A stretch of 64,000 nucleotides of DNA from Microvirga rosea (GTDB lineage Bacteria; Pseudomonadota; Alphaproteobacteria; Rhizobiales; Beijerinckiaceae). The translations under genes were made by a program, and so were the position numbers. The DNA lies in assembly GCF_020595095.1 (NCBI RefSeq), contig NZ_JAJDOP010000007.1, positions 62,001-126,000 of the forward strand. Reading direction: 5' to 3'. Shown here piece by piece: positions 1 to 7,614 of this stretch; position 1 is the stretch's first letter; every line of letters starts with the position of its first letter. The notes under the pieces were generated by a model. The model did no database searches. It saw only the letters and a list, made by a program, of their open reading frames with translations, and was not told where the DNA came from.

Positions 1-54
1 TTCACGGAGTGCTGTCTCGCCGCCTGAAAGGATCTGGTCAAGCAGATCGCTCAT
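1..54 (-). CDS. Partial gene, N-terminal 18 codons only
   Basis: An ATG at 54 on the minus strand opens a frame that stays open to the window edge, beginning MSDLLDQILSGGETALRE. A GAGGA Shine-Dalgarno lies 6-7 nt upstream, which supports a real start. The phrase 'LLxxILxGGExxxxE' is reminiscent of the beginning of AlbA_2/Schlafen-type ATP-binding proteins, but 18 residues cannot establish this. It follows the 453-residue gene on the same strand, so it belongs to the integrated element. Function unknown. Confidence 0.55.
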   Translation of the reverse strand, partial: MSDLLDQILSGGETALRE

Positions 55-388
55 GGGTCGTCCTCGAGGATAGATATCGCCCGGAGTACGGAGATTGAAC
101 GGGCAACCTAGAAATCAACCCGGCGGGGCCATCAGGCCGTCAGCCGCGTGCGGCTGCGCCTCCGACGGCGGGACGCTGAAGGAAAGGCCACCCGACGGGC
201 TTCTCCGCGATCCCGTCAGGCGCTTCCCGGGCGCCTCGAAGAACTTCGGCCTCAGGAACATGCACCCACGCGAATGGGAAGAGCCAATCCCCAAAACTAT
301 CATCCCTATATTGATATGGGAAAACGGGACACGATCCAAAATCAACTTATTTTTTAATGGGTTATCTCGGCATGACCTGTCACATCCC
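55..388. other. Intergenic region with one copy of a 25-bp direct repeat
   Basis: This 334-bp gap lies between the partial gene (start at 54) and the stop of the 453-residue gene at 389. Overlapping short open frames on both strands here have no Shine-Dalgarno or family-like sequence, so I do not call them genes. The recognisable content is a 25-bp repeat at 309-333, identical to the copy at 1895-1919, and an A/T-rich patch just after it (about 335-358) in otherwise GC-rich DNA. Confidence 0.5.
309..333 (+). repeat. 25-bp direct repeat, copy 1
   Basis: The sequence TATTGATATGGG followed by AAAACGGGACACG is identical to copy 2 at 1895-1919 and in the same orientation, 1,586 bp apart. Each copy lies upstream of a minus-strand gene start (255 bp from the start at 54; 145 bp from the start at 1750). 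It may be a protein-binding site shared by the two genes, or an iteron-like site. Only two copies are visible. Confidence 0.75.
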
Positions 389-1750
389 TCAGAACGGGAT
401 GTCATCGTGCACTTCGAGCACCTTGGCAAACATTGGCTCGGGCCTGAGAACGTGGCCGTCAGCAGGCGTCCATTGCCCAGACTCCTCAGCCAAGGCTAGC
501 TGTCTGCACGCCGCTACGGCGGCCTTGGGATCCACCCTGTCGTCGTTTTCCCAAAGCGCTTCAATAATTGCTCGGAGCATGTCGATCCGGGTCCGAGCAC
601 TCTCATCGACATGATCCAGGTAATGCGTGACGCGCAGGGCCGTATCCAAGGCATCCGGTGCTGGCCTTCCCCAGTACCCATCCTCTGTAAGCAAGTGAAT
701 GCTGTTCACTAGCCTATGTAGAGGCCCGTACAGATAACGCCGCCCATCATTCCATCGCGGATCGATGAGTTGCGATGCCTTGCGACGCATCTGCTCCAGC
801 ATCTCGTCCCGGGAATATTGGGGCTGACTGAAACGCCAAGCGATATCCAGCAATGGCTGAGGATCAATCACCAGCCTGTGGGCATGGATGAAACGTGCGA
901 GAGGGTGAAATGGCAGGCGCTCCTGCGCCGCAACTCGGAGCATGATCATGACGTCTTGGACTTCGGGTGAGGCCCAGAACGAACCTCCAACTGGGCGCTC
1001 TGGAAGTGCGTCGACCGGGAACAAAAGGCTTGGCGCTGCCTCGGCCGCTGCGAGCGCTGCATCCGCTTGTCCAAGCTTCCAGCGACGTCCCCGTTGAACC
1101 GCAGCAAGCGTGGAGGACGAGACAATGTTGAATCCTAGACGAGCCTTCTCGATTTCGGACAACGCATCCCTGACCCGCTTCCGATGCTGCCGACCCGTTG
1201 CTTCATTGGTCGACTTCGGCCAGATCCGGCCAGCGAGATCGTCCAAGCTGACCACAGTGCTTCCCTCTCGGGGCAGCATCGTTTCCAAGGTTTCGAGAAC
1301 CTGACGAGCCACAGAACGGAGAGGTGCCTTCCGTCGATCCCGGACTGGAGCAACGCCTTCCCGGGCGCGAAGCCTCCCGGCCTTACTTTTGGAAACATCC
1401 ATGAAGCCGGCAACGCGGCGGACCGTGGGGCGAATTCCCCGCCGTTGATAATCCTCAGCGACCAACGGCGTTATGTTCTGCTCCGCCTGACGCTGCTCCC
1501 GCGTCGTCGTCGCCGGCGCTCGATGCGGCTTGTAGTTCTTCGACACATACTGAGCCACGCTGCGCGCTGTTGCGGCGACGTGGGAGGGTTCCATCTCTTC
1601 CCCCTCTGGATGCTTTGCGAGCCAAGCCATAAGTTGCTGTGTGCACCAAGCCTCTAGTGTTTTCTCTTCACGGCCAGATTGGCCGCATGTCGTTGCATGC
1701 GCATAGGTCCGTTTCCGGAGCCACTCAAAGGCTTCCAGGTTGATACTCAC
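389..1750 (-). CDS. Unrecognised element protein; N-terminus resembles the tail of plasmid replication/primase proteins
   Basis: This 453-residue protein starts at GTG 1750 with GGGAG 5 nt upstream. I do not recognise the full-length family. Residues about 5-75 (FEWLRKRTYAHA ... SHVAATARSVAQYVSKNY) resemble the helical PriCT-type segment at the C-terminus of RepA/primase replication proteins, where E/H-V-x-x-T-A-x-S-[IV]-A is typical. Residues about 104-128 (GIRPTVRRVAGFMDVSKSKAGR) look like a helix-turn-helix, and 143-226 may form a second winged-helix. The C-terminal half is helical with no motif I can name. An N-terminal catalytic primase domain is absent. It sits downstream of the methyltransferase, and repeats flank it. 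The replication link is pattern-based inference; a transcriptional regulator is an equal alternative. Confidence 0.6.
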   Translation of the reverse strand: MSINLEAFEWLRKRTYAHATTCGQSGREEKTLEAWCTQQLMAWLAKHPEGEEMEPSHVAATARSVAQYVSKNYKPHRAPATTTREQRQAEQNITPLVAEDYQRRGIRPTVRRVAGFMDVSKSKAGRLRAREGVAPVRDRRKAPLRSVARQVLETLETMLPREGSTVVSLDDLAGRIWPKSTNEATGRQHRKRVRDALSEIEKARLGFNIVSSSTLAAVQRGRRWKLGQADAALAAAEAAPSLLFPVDALPERPVGGSFWASPEVQDVMIMLRVAAQERLPFHPLARFIHAHRLVIDPQPLLDIAWRFSQPQYSRDEMLEQMRRKASQLIDPRWNDGRRYLYGPLHRLVNSIHLLTEDGYWGRPAPDALDTALRVTHYLDHVDESARTRIDMLRAIIEALWENDDRVDPKAAVAACRQLALAEESGQWTPADGHVLRPEPMFAKVLEVHDDIPF

Positions 1751-1894
1751 GACGTCTCCCTCACTGGCCTATGCCAATCCATGACGATCATTCACTACGA
1801 CCCGTCGCCAATGGATTGCTTGGAGCAGGGCTTCCATTGAGGGGAATGCCGGACCGCGCAAGGGTCAAGCCCTGCTCCTGAGATGAGTTATTCC

Positions 1895-1919
1895 TATTGA
1901 TATGGGAAAACGGGACACG
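1895..1919 (+). repeat. 25-bp direct repeat, copy 2, with overlapping inverted repeat
   Basis: Identical to 309-333. In this copy only, the 3' part continues into a dyad: ACGGGACAC (1910-1918) is matched by GTGTCCCGT (1932-1940) after 13 bp. The site lies between the methyltransferase stop and the GTG start at 1750, so it is well placed to be an operator for the 453-residue gene. Confidence 0.75.
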
Positions 1920-1940
1920 TCCGAATAATCAGTGTCCCGT
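1910..1940. promoter_or_regulatory. Inverted repeat, candidate operator of the 453-residue gene
   Basis: Nine-bp perfect arms (ACGGGACAC / GTGTCCCGT) are separated by 13 bp, giving a centre-to-centre distance of about two helical turns as expected for a dimeric regulator. On the minus strand a TTGACG hexamer overlaps the dyad and could be a -35 element, but I find no convincing -10. The likely ligand is the HTH-containing product of the downstream gene; this is inference. Confidence 0.4.
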
Positions 1941-1996
1941 CAATGACTTGATGCACTCTGGCTTGTCACACAGCGCTTATCAGCGTGTGGCTTGCG

Positions 1997-3409
1997 CTAC
2001 CTATTGGGATCCGCATCGCACTCCGCGTAAAGGCGCAATGCCCCGCGTAGATTGGACTTCCTTGTCGTCCCCAAACCCTTGAACTCAGGAACTGTCTCGA
2101 GGAACGCCAGCGCCGCATTGACGTCTGGGAATGTGCGCTGTCCAACAAGCTGCTGAACAGCCTTGAATTCCGATAGTACCTGCTGTCGTCGACCTTCGTC
2201 CATTGGCTTGTTTCTCCGAAGCCAAGTCACGAAGGGTCTCGGTACTTTCATATCTATCACGGCCGGGCGTTCGCCTTTGGAGTGAGCCACGATGCATCGG
2301 CCAATCGCCTCGGCGAGCGGCGGAGGTACGGCGTTTGCCAAGGCCTGCATTTTGGCCGATTCCGACTTGCCAGGCGACCAGTCCCACTTCGAAGGAAAGC
2401 CTCCAATGAGTGAGAGCTGCTCAAAAGTCGGGATCGGTAGCTTGTCCAAATCGATGACGTCATTGGCCTTCGGGCGGTAGCTTGCCCCGGGACGCTCGCG
2501 CACTCCATGTGAGATCGTTGGAGCAGGCTGATCAACTCGACGAGTTCCAGCGCTACTCATTCCACCTGGCATAAGCCAGAACAGGCGGCAGGTTTCCTGA
2601 AGCTCTGCCTCGCTGAGTGTCTCAAGCACACCAATATCGGCTTCTCTCAAGGCATACCCGGCGTCGCCTGCACTGCGTCTGAACGTGGAAGTGATCGATG
2701 GTGCTGGCTCAGCCGAGGACCACAGCGAACGTCGCTCTCCCTCGTTGTGACCACGGCGAAAGTAGACTCGGCCGAAATCCGGGCCGAGGACATCGGCAAC
2801 TGTCATCTGCTTGGGAGATCTTTCTGAGTCGAGATGATCAAGGAGCCAGCCATCTGCTTCGCCGAGACACCCTGCTAGGATCAGTCTTTTCCGCGATTGG
2901 CCGACGCCATAGTACGACGCATCCAAGACCTTCTCCGTCAATCCATATCCGGCGTTCCGAAGGATTGCCGTGATCCGGTTGAAGATGCCGTATCGCCTGA
3001 GACCCTGCACGTTCTCCATGACGAAGTACCTGGGCTTTACCAGTGCCACAATGTAGGCAAACGCATCAGTGAGCTTGGCACGCTCATCTTCCTCCCCTTT
3101 CCGCTGCCCTGCTGAGGACCACGGTTGGCAGGGAGGGCCGCCAACGATGATATCCGGAGCCAACTCCAGGATCTCCGGGATGATGGTGAGAATGTCTCCG
3201 AGTTCCGGGGATTCCCCGTCAAACCGTCCTAAGTTGGCTTGACGAGCCTTTTTGTACCCGTTCACCTTGCGAAGCAGGGATCCCAGGTTCGCTTCGTGGA
3301 TATCGAGTGCGGGTTGCCAGTAGTCGTAGCCCCTTAAAATTGCGAACCCCGCACGCTTGAAGCCCAGCGACATCCCACCGGCGCCGCAGAAAAGTTCAAC
3401 CAGTCTCAT
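1997..3409 (-). CDS. C5-cytosine-specific DNA methyltransferase (Dcm family) with C-terminal extension
   Basis: The 470-residue enzyme transfers methyl from S-adenosylmethionine to C5 of cytosine. Canonical motifs are in order: I, ELFCGAGGMSLGF (residues 5-17); IV, GGPPCQPWSSAG with catalytic Cys94; VI, MENV with Glu132; VIII, QSRKR (171-175); IX, around QLSLIGGFP (331-339); X, LANAVPPPLAEAIG (357-370). The target-recognition stretch contains two similar phrases, PAPSIT and PAPTIS. About 85 residues after motif X (386-470) are extra compared with a minimal enzyme and are charged and probably helical; I cannot assign them. Start is ATG 3409 with a weak Shine-Dalgarno. No restriction endonuclease is recognisable in the window, so it is solitary here or its partner lies to the left. 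Confidence 0.93.
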   Translation of the reverse strand: MRLVELFCGAGGMSLGFKRAGFAILRGYDYWQPALDIHEANLGSLLRKVNGYKKARQANLGRFDGESPELGDILTIIPEILELAPDIIVGGPPCQPWSSAGQRKGEEDERAKLTDAFAYIVALVKPRYFVMENVQGLRRYGIFNRITAILRNAGYGLTEKVLDASYYGVGQSRKRLILAGCLGEADGWLLDHLDSERSPKQMTVADVLGPDFGRVYFRRGHNEGERRSLWSSAEPAPSITSTFRRSAGDAGYALREADIGVLETLSEAELQETCRLFWLMPGGMSSAGTRRVDQPAPTISHGVRERPGASYRPKANDVIDLDKLPIPTFEQLSLIGGFPSKWDWSPGKSESAKMQALANAVPPPLAEAIGRCIVAHSKGERPAVIDMKVPRPFVTWLRRNKPMDEGRRQQVLSEFKAVQQLVGQRTFPDVNAALAFLETVPEFKGLGTTRKSNLRGALRLYAECDADPNR

Positions 3410-3425
3410 CAGTCAGCCTGTTTAG

Positions 3426-3444
3426 TAGTGAAGAGCCCTCACTA
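3426..3444. promoter_or_regulatory. Inverted repeat upstream of the methyltransferase gene
   Basis: TAGTGA (3426-3431) and TCACTA (3439-3444) form a 6-bp dyad with a 7-bp spacer, 17 bp upstream of the methyltransferase ATG. Such sites are often bound by controller proteins of restriction-modification loci, but the arms are short and could be chance. Confidence 0.25.
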
Positions 3445-3605
3445 TGCCTAGTCTCTGTGCGACCGAGGCTTCGAGGGCAGTGAAGTGGTTTCATTGAGGA
3501 TCAGGCGCAGCCCTGAACTCCCGCACAGGACTTGGAATCCTGTTTCCGCGGAACGCTCTAGTACGGTTCAGGACCAGCCCGCTCCCATTTCCAGCAGGAA
3601 CGGCA

Positions 3606-5249
3606 CTACGTAATGACCCCAGATGCCTTCCGGGGACGACCTATCTTCCTGGCAGGCACTGGTGAGAACGGTGCGTAGTATGGTGAAAGATCAAGACCCT
3701 CTGGCAGGGGCGCTGTCGCAAGAGTTCGGATCTCGTCTGCGCGAAGAGTTTTGGAGCCATATGTGGCCCCCACATCCTTGTGAGCATGTCCAAGTTGGAC
3801 GTCGATAGTTCGAAGGTCCACTTTTTGTGACCTGAGCCAGTCCTTGCAGCCATGCCGAAGGCTGTGAAACGTTTGGCCGCGCGCTTCGTGGATACCGAGC
3901 TCCTTCATGGTACGAGCCATGCGCTTCGAGGCTGTTGCATGGGGTCGTACGGCACGCGATAGCTGCGGCCACAAGGTACCGGAACGAAGGCCAGCAACCC
4001 ATTCAAGGAATCCCGTGCCGATAATCGCGTCAGAAAGTGCTATTACGCGACGGCTACGGTCATTCTTGACCTGGCGTTCCTCAACCTCCCCATCCTCGCC
4101 CTCAATGTCCTCGACGAGACTGAGAGTCCAGTGAGACTCGAATGGCTGCACATCCGCAACCTGAAGGCCCACGAGTTCTCCCAAGCGCGCACCTGTCAAC
4201 ACCCCGAGCAAAGGGATGAAGCGATCATCTGGGCGTCGTTCCCTTGCTGCCCGGGCGAGAAAGATATTGAGCTTTTCAACGTCAAGCCCCTCGCGCGTGA
4301 CCGGGCGGGCCGCCGAGCGGGGCAGTGTGATAGGCACATCTTCGTGTCCAAGCGCGCGGACATGATCCGGATACGTCGCCCGGATCACTTTCCAGACATG
4401 GCGGAATTCAGCCAAGTATTCCGATACAGTTGTCTTCGAAATCGGCTTCAGGCCACGGATCGATTTGGCCCGCTCGATGATGTCCAACGGTTGCAAGTCC
4501 CGGAGCCGCTTGTCCGTATTCCAAGTTGAAGGGAGACGTCCAAGGACTGCTGTGAAGGTTTGGAGATCGCTAGGGACATAGGTGTCGACAGCCTTGTCAC
4601 CGATGATCGCGACGAAGGCTCGAACAGCACGTTGGAGCCGCTGGGTATATCCTGACTTCTCTCCAAGCGCATCGCTCTTGGTCTTGATGACCTCGGCAGC
4701 ACAGACACTGAGGAGAGGCAAGTCCTCCGCAACCCTGCCTTTCAAGGTCGCAAGACGGTCGACAGTTCGATCATATACTGCACGCTCTTGGTGCCACTCC
4801 TCGCCGTCTCTCCTGATTTCGGCTCCGATAATGTCGAGGCGAGCACGGGCGGAACGGAGGGCGTCGCGCCGCGCCATGTGCTGGGCCTCAAAAGCCTGAA
4901 AGATCTGGATGACCTCTGGATCAGCACCCCCGTGCTCTTCCTCCTCACGCCATCGCGTATTAGCGTTCAAACCTTTGAGACTCGCCCCAAACTCCTCTCG
5001 GCGAAGTGCCTCAAGCTGTTCAGCCAAGGCAGCCAATCCCCGGGATACCAATTCCCTCGACACGTCCCTACTCTCCATTCTGGTAACGGCATAACCCGCA
5101 AGGATGCAGGCACGACGCCGCGCCTCGGCCGCAGGTATACGGCCAAGCTTGATCCGGAACGGGGTAGCACCGAAGCGGTCAAGAAACCGTTGAGGAGGAG
5201 TGATTTGAAAAACGTAGCCCGACGGGCGCTTCCAGAGGTATCGCGGCAT
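3606..5249 (-). CDS. Tyrosine-type site-specific integrase
   Basis: The 547-residue recombinase carries the catalytic set of the phage integrase family: Arg355 in LTGARLGELVGL, a likely Lys395, His462-x-x-Arg465 in HSLRHG, His488 in QLGHAH and the Tyr497 nucleophile in VGATYGS. Residues about 200-300 look like the SAM-like core-binding domain. The N-terminal 180 residues, rich in Arg and Glu, are longer than in minimal integrases. Start ATG 5249 has AGGA 8 nt upstream. The gene begins 68 bp from the 3' end of tRNA-Glu, the classic position for an integrase that uses a tRNA 3' end as attB, and it points into the element. It should catalyse integration and excision of the element extending left. 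Confidence 0.93.
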   Translation of the reverse strand: MPRYLWKRPSGYVFQITPPQRFLDRFGATPFRIKLGRIPAAEARRRACILAGYAVTRMESRDVSRELVSRGLAALAEQLEALRREEFGASLKGLNANTRWREEEEHGGADPEVIQIFQAFEAQHMARRDALRSARARLDIIGAEIRRDGEEWHQERAVYDRTVDRLATLKGRVAEDLPLLSVCAAEVIKTKSDALGEKSGYTQRLQRAVRAFVAIIGDKAVDTYVPSDLQTFTAVLGRLPSTWNTDKRLRDLQPLDIIERAKSIRGLKPISKTTVSEYLAEFRHVWKVIRATYPDHVRALGHEDVPITLPRSAARPVTREGLDVEKLNIFLARAARERRPDDRFIPLLGVLTGARLGELVGLQVADVQPFESHWTLSLVEDIEGEDGEVEERQVKNDRSRRVIALSDAIIGTGFLEWVAGLRSGTLWPQLSRAVRPHATASKRMARTMKELGIHEARGQTFHSLRHGCKDWLRSQKVDLRTIDVQLGHAHKDVGATYGSKTLRADEIRTLATAPLPEGLDLSPYYAPFSPVPARKIGRPRKASGVIT

Positions 5250-5317
5250 GTGTAGAATCCTGTGTAGCCACAGGGTCCTCAGAAGTTAAAAATGCAGCGA
5301 TTTCAACAACTTGCCTT

Positions 5318-5350
5318 TGGCGCTCCCTAGGGGACTCGAACCCCTGTTTT
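5318..5350. other. Candidate attachment site at the tRNA-Glu 3' end
   Basis: The T-arm and acceptor end of the tRNA-Glu gene lie next to the integrase start, the usual arrangement for tRNA-targeting elements. I searched the element DNA at 1-5317 by eye for a second copy of the tRNA 3' end and found none, so the other attachment site should be left of the window. The exact core is not determinable here. Confidence 0.4.
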
Positions 5351-5393
5351 CGCCGTGAGAGGGCGACGTCCTAGACCGCTAGACGAAGGGAGC
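5318..5393 (-). tRNA. tRNA-Glu (anticodon CTC)
   Basis: Read on the minus strand this 76-nt sequence begins GCTCCCTTCGTCTAGCGG and ends with encoded CCA, and closely parallels the bacterial tRNA-Glu pattern. The acceptor stem pairs GCTCCCT with AGGGAGC. The anticodon stem TCGCC/GGCGA encloses the loop CTCTCAC with anticodon CTC. The T-arm contains GGTTCGAGTCC. It reads GAG codons. The gene is intact on the integrase side, so integration regenerated the 3' end. Confidence 0.95.
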
Positions 5394-5412
5394 TAGCAAG
5401 GTGAAGGCCGCT

Positions 5413-5441
5413 CGTATAACCACCTCGGAGAGAGCCTTCAA
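5413..5441 (-). promoter_or_regulatory. Promoter of tRNA-Glu
   Basis: On the minus strand TTGAAG (5441-5436) and TATACG (5418-5413) are separated by 17 bp, matching a housekeeping sigma promoter. The -10 ends 19 bp before the tRNA 5' end. The promoter lies immediately upstream of rluD, which argues for the shorter rluD start. Confidence 0.6.
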
Positions 5442-5486
5442 GTCCTTTTGCTGAAAAAAGCAAAGGATCAGCCTGATGAGGATGTG

Positions 5487-6479
5487 GTGAACGGGGAAAC
5501 GCGCAAAGAATGGATCCTGGAGGAGGAGGTACCGGCCGAGCGGCTGGACCGGGTCCTGGCCCGTCTGGCAACCGACCTGTCGCGCAGTCGGCTACAGGCG
5601 CTCATCCGTGATGGTCAGGTCGAGATCGATGGCGCTCCTGCCCTCGATCCGAGTCGCAAGATCCCGGGTGGCGTTCGCATTGCTCTCACGGTTCCGCCTG
5701 CTGTACCGCCGGAGCCTCAGGGCGAAGCGATAGCGCTCGTCATCGTCTATGAAGATGAGGATCTCATCGTCATCGACAAGCCTGCGGGCCTTGTGGTGCA
5801 CCCTGCGGCGGGTCACGATTCGGGAACTCTCGTCAACGCGCTCATTGCCCATTGCGGAGAGAGCCTTTCCGGTATCGGCGGCGTCAAACGACCGGGCATC
5901 GTCCATCGCCTCGACAAGGACACGTCCGGGCTGCTCGTGGTGGCGAAGAACGATCGCGCCCATCAAGGCCTGGCGGAGCAATTCGCGGACCATGGACGCA
6001 CGGGCCCCCTGGAACGCGCTTATCTGGCGATGGTGTGGGGCGTTCCGACACGTCAGCATGGCACCGTGGAAGCGGCCCTTGCCCGCAGCACGCACAATCG
6101 CGAGAAAATCGCCGTCGTGCCCGAGGAGCGTGGGCGCTATGCGATCACTCACTATGAGTTGATCGAACCCCTGCCTGCCTCGGCTCCGCTGGCGAGCCTG
6201 GTGCGCTGCGTTCTCGAGACCGGCCGCACCCATCAGATTCGCGTTCACATGGCCCATCTCGGTCACCCTCTGCTCGGGGACAGCCTTTATGGATCGGGCT
6301 TCAAGACGAAGGCCAATCGCCTTTCCGAACCTCAGCAGCTTTCCTTGAAAGCCCTGGATCGTCAGGCACTTCACGCGGCGGTTCTGGGTTTCGAGCATCC
6401 CGGAACGGGAGAATTTCTCCGTTTCGAAAGTCCTCTGCCGGCGGACATGGAAGCGCTTCTCGGGTCGTTTCGGCACTAG
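5487..6479 (+). CDS. rluD: Ribosomal large-subunit pseudouridine synthase, RluD family
   Basis: This 330-residue enzyme isomerises uridines to pseudouridine in 23S rRNA (helix 69 in characterised RluD). It has an N-terminal S4 RNA-binding domain (about residues 12-65, RLDRVLARL ... LIRDGQVEIDG) and the RsuA/RluA catalytic domain with the signature HRLDKDTSGLLVVAKN; Asp143 is the catalytic aspartate. The late motif GRTHQIRVHMAHLGHPLLGD is also present. I chose GTG 5487 because GAGG lies 5-6 nt upstream; the frame is open to TTG 5448, which has no Shine-Dalgarno and sits beside the divergent tRNA promoter. It stands alone upstream of rpoH. Confidence 0.93.
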   Translation: MNGETRKEWILEEEVPAERLDRVLARLATDLSRSRLQALIRDGQVEIDGAPALDPSRKIPGGVRIALTVPPAVPPEPQGEAIALVIVYEDEDLIVIDKPAGLVVHPAAGHDSGTLVNALIAHCGESLSGIGGVKRPGIVHRLDKDTSGLLVVAKNDRAHQGLAEQFADHGRTGPLERAYLAMVWGVPTRQHGTVEAALARSTHNREKIAVVPEERGRYAITHYELIEPLPASAPLASLVRCVLETGRTHQIRVHMAHLGHPLLGDSLYGSGFKTKANRLSEPQQLSLKALDRQALHAAVLGFEHPGTGEFLRFESPLPADMEALLGSFRH

Positions 6480-6584
6480 CTGATAAGCGGCAATGCGTCG
6501 CAAAAATCAGTCAAGGCGGCACCCTTGCGGCTTCCGCGCGTTGTCACCTCCTGAAGCCTGACTGCCTCTGTTCTGACAAGGTTC

Positions 6585-6634
6585 GACCGTCTATATAGGG
6601 TGCGTAGACGGTCGGCCATCGCTGGAGGCCGTCT
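6585..6634 (+). promoter_or_regulatory. Overlapping inverted repeats upstream of rpoH
   Basis: GACCGTCT (6585-6592), AGACGGTC (6606-6613) and GGCCGTCT (6627-6634) form two mutually exclusive dyads: the middle arm pairs perfectly with the left arm, and with the right arm through seven Watson-Crick pairs and one G-U. A CTATAT hexamer (6591-6596) inside the left loop could be a -10 box. If transcription starts to its right, only the second hairpin is in the mRNA leader; if upstream, the two compete. Confidence 0.45.
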
Positions 6635-6678
6635 CAGGCTTGCCTCACCTCTGGAGGGAGCCAGATAAGGAGATCGAT

Positions 6679-7563
6679 ATGGCTGCAGCGCTTCCAGTGC
6701 TTGCCAATGAAGGGGGCCTTTCGCGTTATCTCGACGAGATCCGTCGGTTCCCCATGCTTGAGCCGCATGAGGAGTTCATGCTCGCCAAACGCTGGCGAGA
6801 GCATGGAGATCGCGAAGCAGCTCACAAGCTCGTGACGTCCCATCTGCGTCTCGTGGCGAAGATCGCCATGGGCTATCGCGGCTATGGTCTACCCATCAGC
6901 GAGGTCGTATCCGAAGGAAATGTCGGCCTCATGCAAGCCGTCAAACGCTTCGAGCCCGACAAAGGCTTCCGCCTCGCCACCTATGCTATGTGGTGGATCA
7001 AGGCGGCGATTCAAGAATACATCCTGCGTTCCTGGTCTCTCGTGAAGATGGGGACCACAGCGAACCAGAAGAAGCTGTTCTTCAACCTCCGCAAAGCCAA
7101 GGGCCGGATTTCCGCCCTCGACGAAGGAGATCTGCATCCCGACCAGGTGAAGCAGATCGCCACCCAGCTCGGCGTCAACGAGCAGGACGTTGTGGACATG
7201 AACCGCCGCCTCGGCGGCGATGCCTCCCTGAACGCTCCGTTGCGGGAGGAAGGCGAAGGCGAATGGCAGGACTGGCTCGTCGACAACAGCGAAAGCCAGG
7301 AGCAGATGCTCGTGCAGGAAGAGGAAGGGCAGAATCGCCTGTCCGCCCTGCGCAATGCCCTTTCGGTCCTCAACCCGCGGGAGCGCCGCATCTTTGAGGC
7401 CCGTCGCCTCTCGGACGACCCGATCACCCTCGAGGAGTTATCGACGGAGTTCGGCGTCTCCCGCGAGCGGGTTCGCCAGATCGAGGTGAGGGCTTTCGAA
7501 AAGGTTCAGGAAGCAGTCAAAAAGAACCTCGCGAAGATCGAGGCTCCCGAAGAGGCCCACTGA
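6679..7563 (+). CDS. rpoH: RNA polymerase sigma-32 factor RpoH
   Basis: This 294-residue sigma factor directs RNA polymerase to heat-shock promoters. It has region 2 (about 55-125, including the -10-recognising TYAMWWIKAAIQEYILRSWS), the sigma-32-specific RpoH box QKKLFFNLR at 130-138, and a region 4 helix-turn-helix near the C-terminus (LEELSTEFGVSRERVRQIE). AAGGAG lies 6 nt before ATG 6679, so an in-frame start 39 nt upstream is unnecessary. Alphaproteobacteria often carry several rpoH paralogues; only one is visible here. Regulation may involve the leader dyads at 6585-6634. A strong terminator follows. Confidence 0.96.
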   Translation: MAAALPVLANEGGLSRYLDEIRRFPMLEPHEEFMLAKRWREHGDREAAHKLVTSHLRLVAKIAMGYRGYGLPISEVVSEGNVGLMQAVKRFEPDKGFRLATYAMWWIKAAIQEYILRSWSLVKMGTTANQKKLFFNLRKAKGRISALDEGDLHPDQVKQIATQLGVNEQDVVDMNRRLGGDASLNAPLREEGEGEWQDWLVDNSESQEQMLVQEEEGQNRLSALRNALSVLNPRERRIFEARRLSDDPITLEELSTEFGVSRERVRQIEVRAFEKVQEAVKKNLAKIEAPEEAH

Positions 7564-7582
7564 AGCCTTCTATCGAGAGACG

Positions 7583-7614
7583 AAAAAGCCGCGGTTTTCC
7601 GCGGCTTTTGTTTT
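7583..7614. terminator. Bidirectional intrinsic terminator between rpoH and the convergent membrane protein gene
   Basis: GCCGCGG (7588-7594) and CCGCGGC (7599-7605) form a 7-bp GC stem with a TTTT loop. It has A5 on the left and T4-G-T4 on the right, so it can terminate transcription in both directions. Confidence 0.88.

Noticed and set aside
95..499. Overlapping open frames on both strands in the left intergenic region
   Set aside because: They lack a Shine-Dalgarno and family-like sequence, and overlap the end of the 453-residue gene; the region has long frames because of high GC content.
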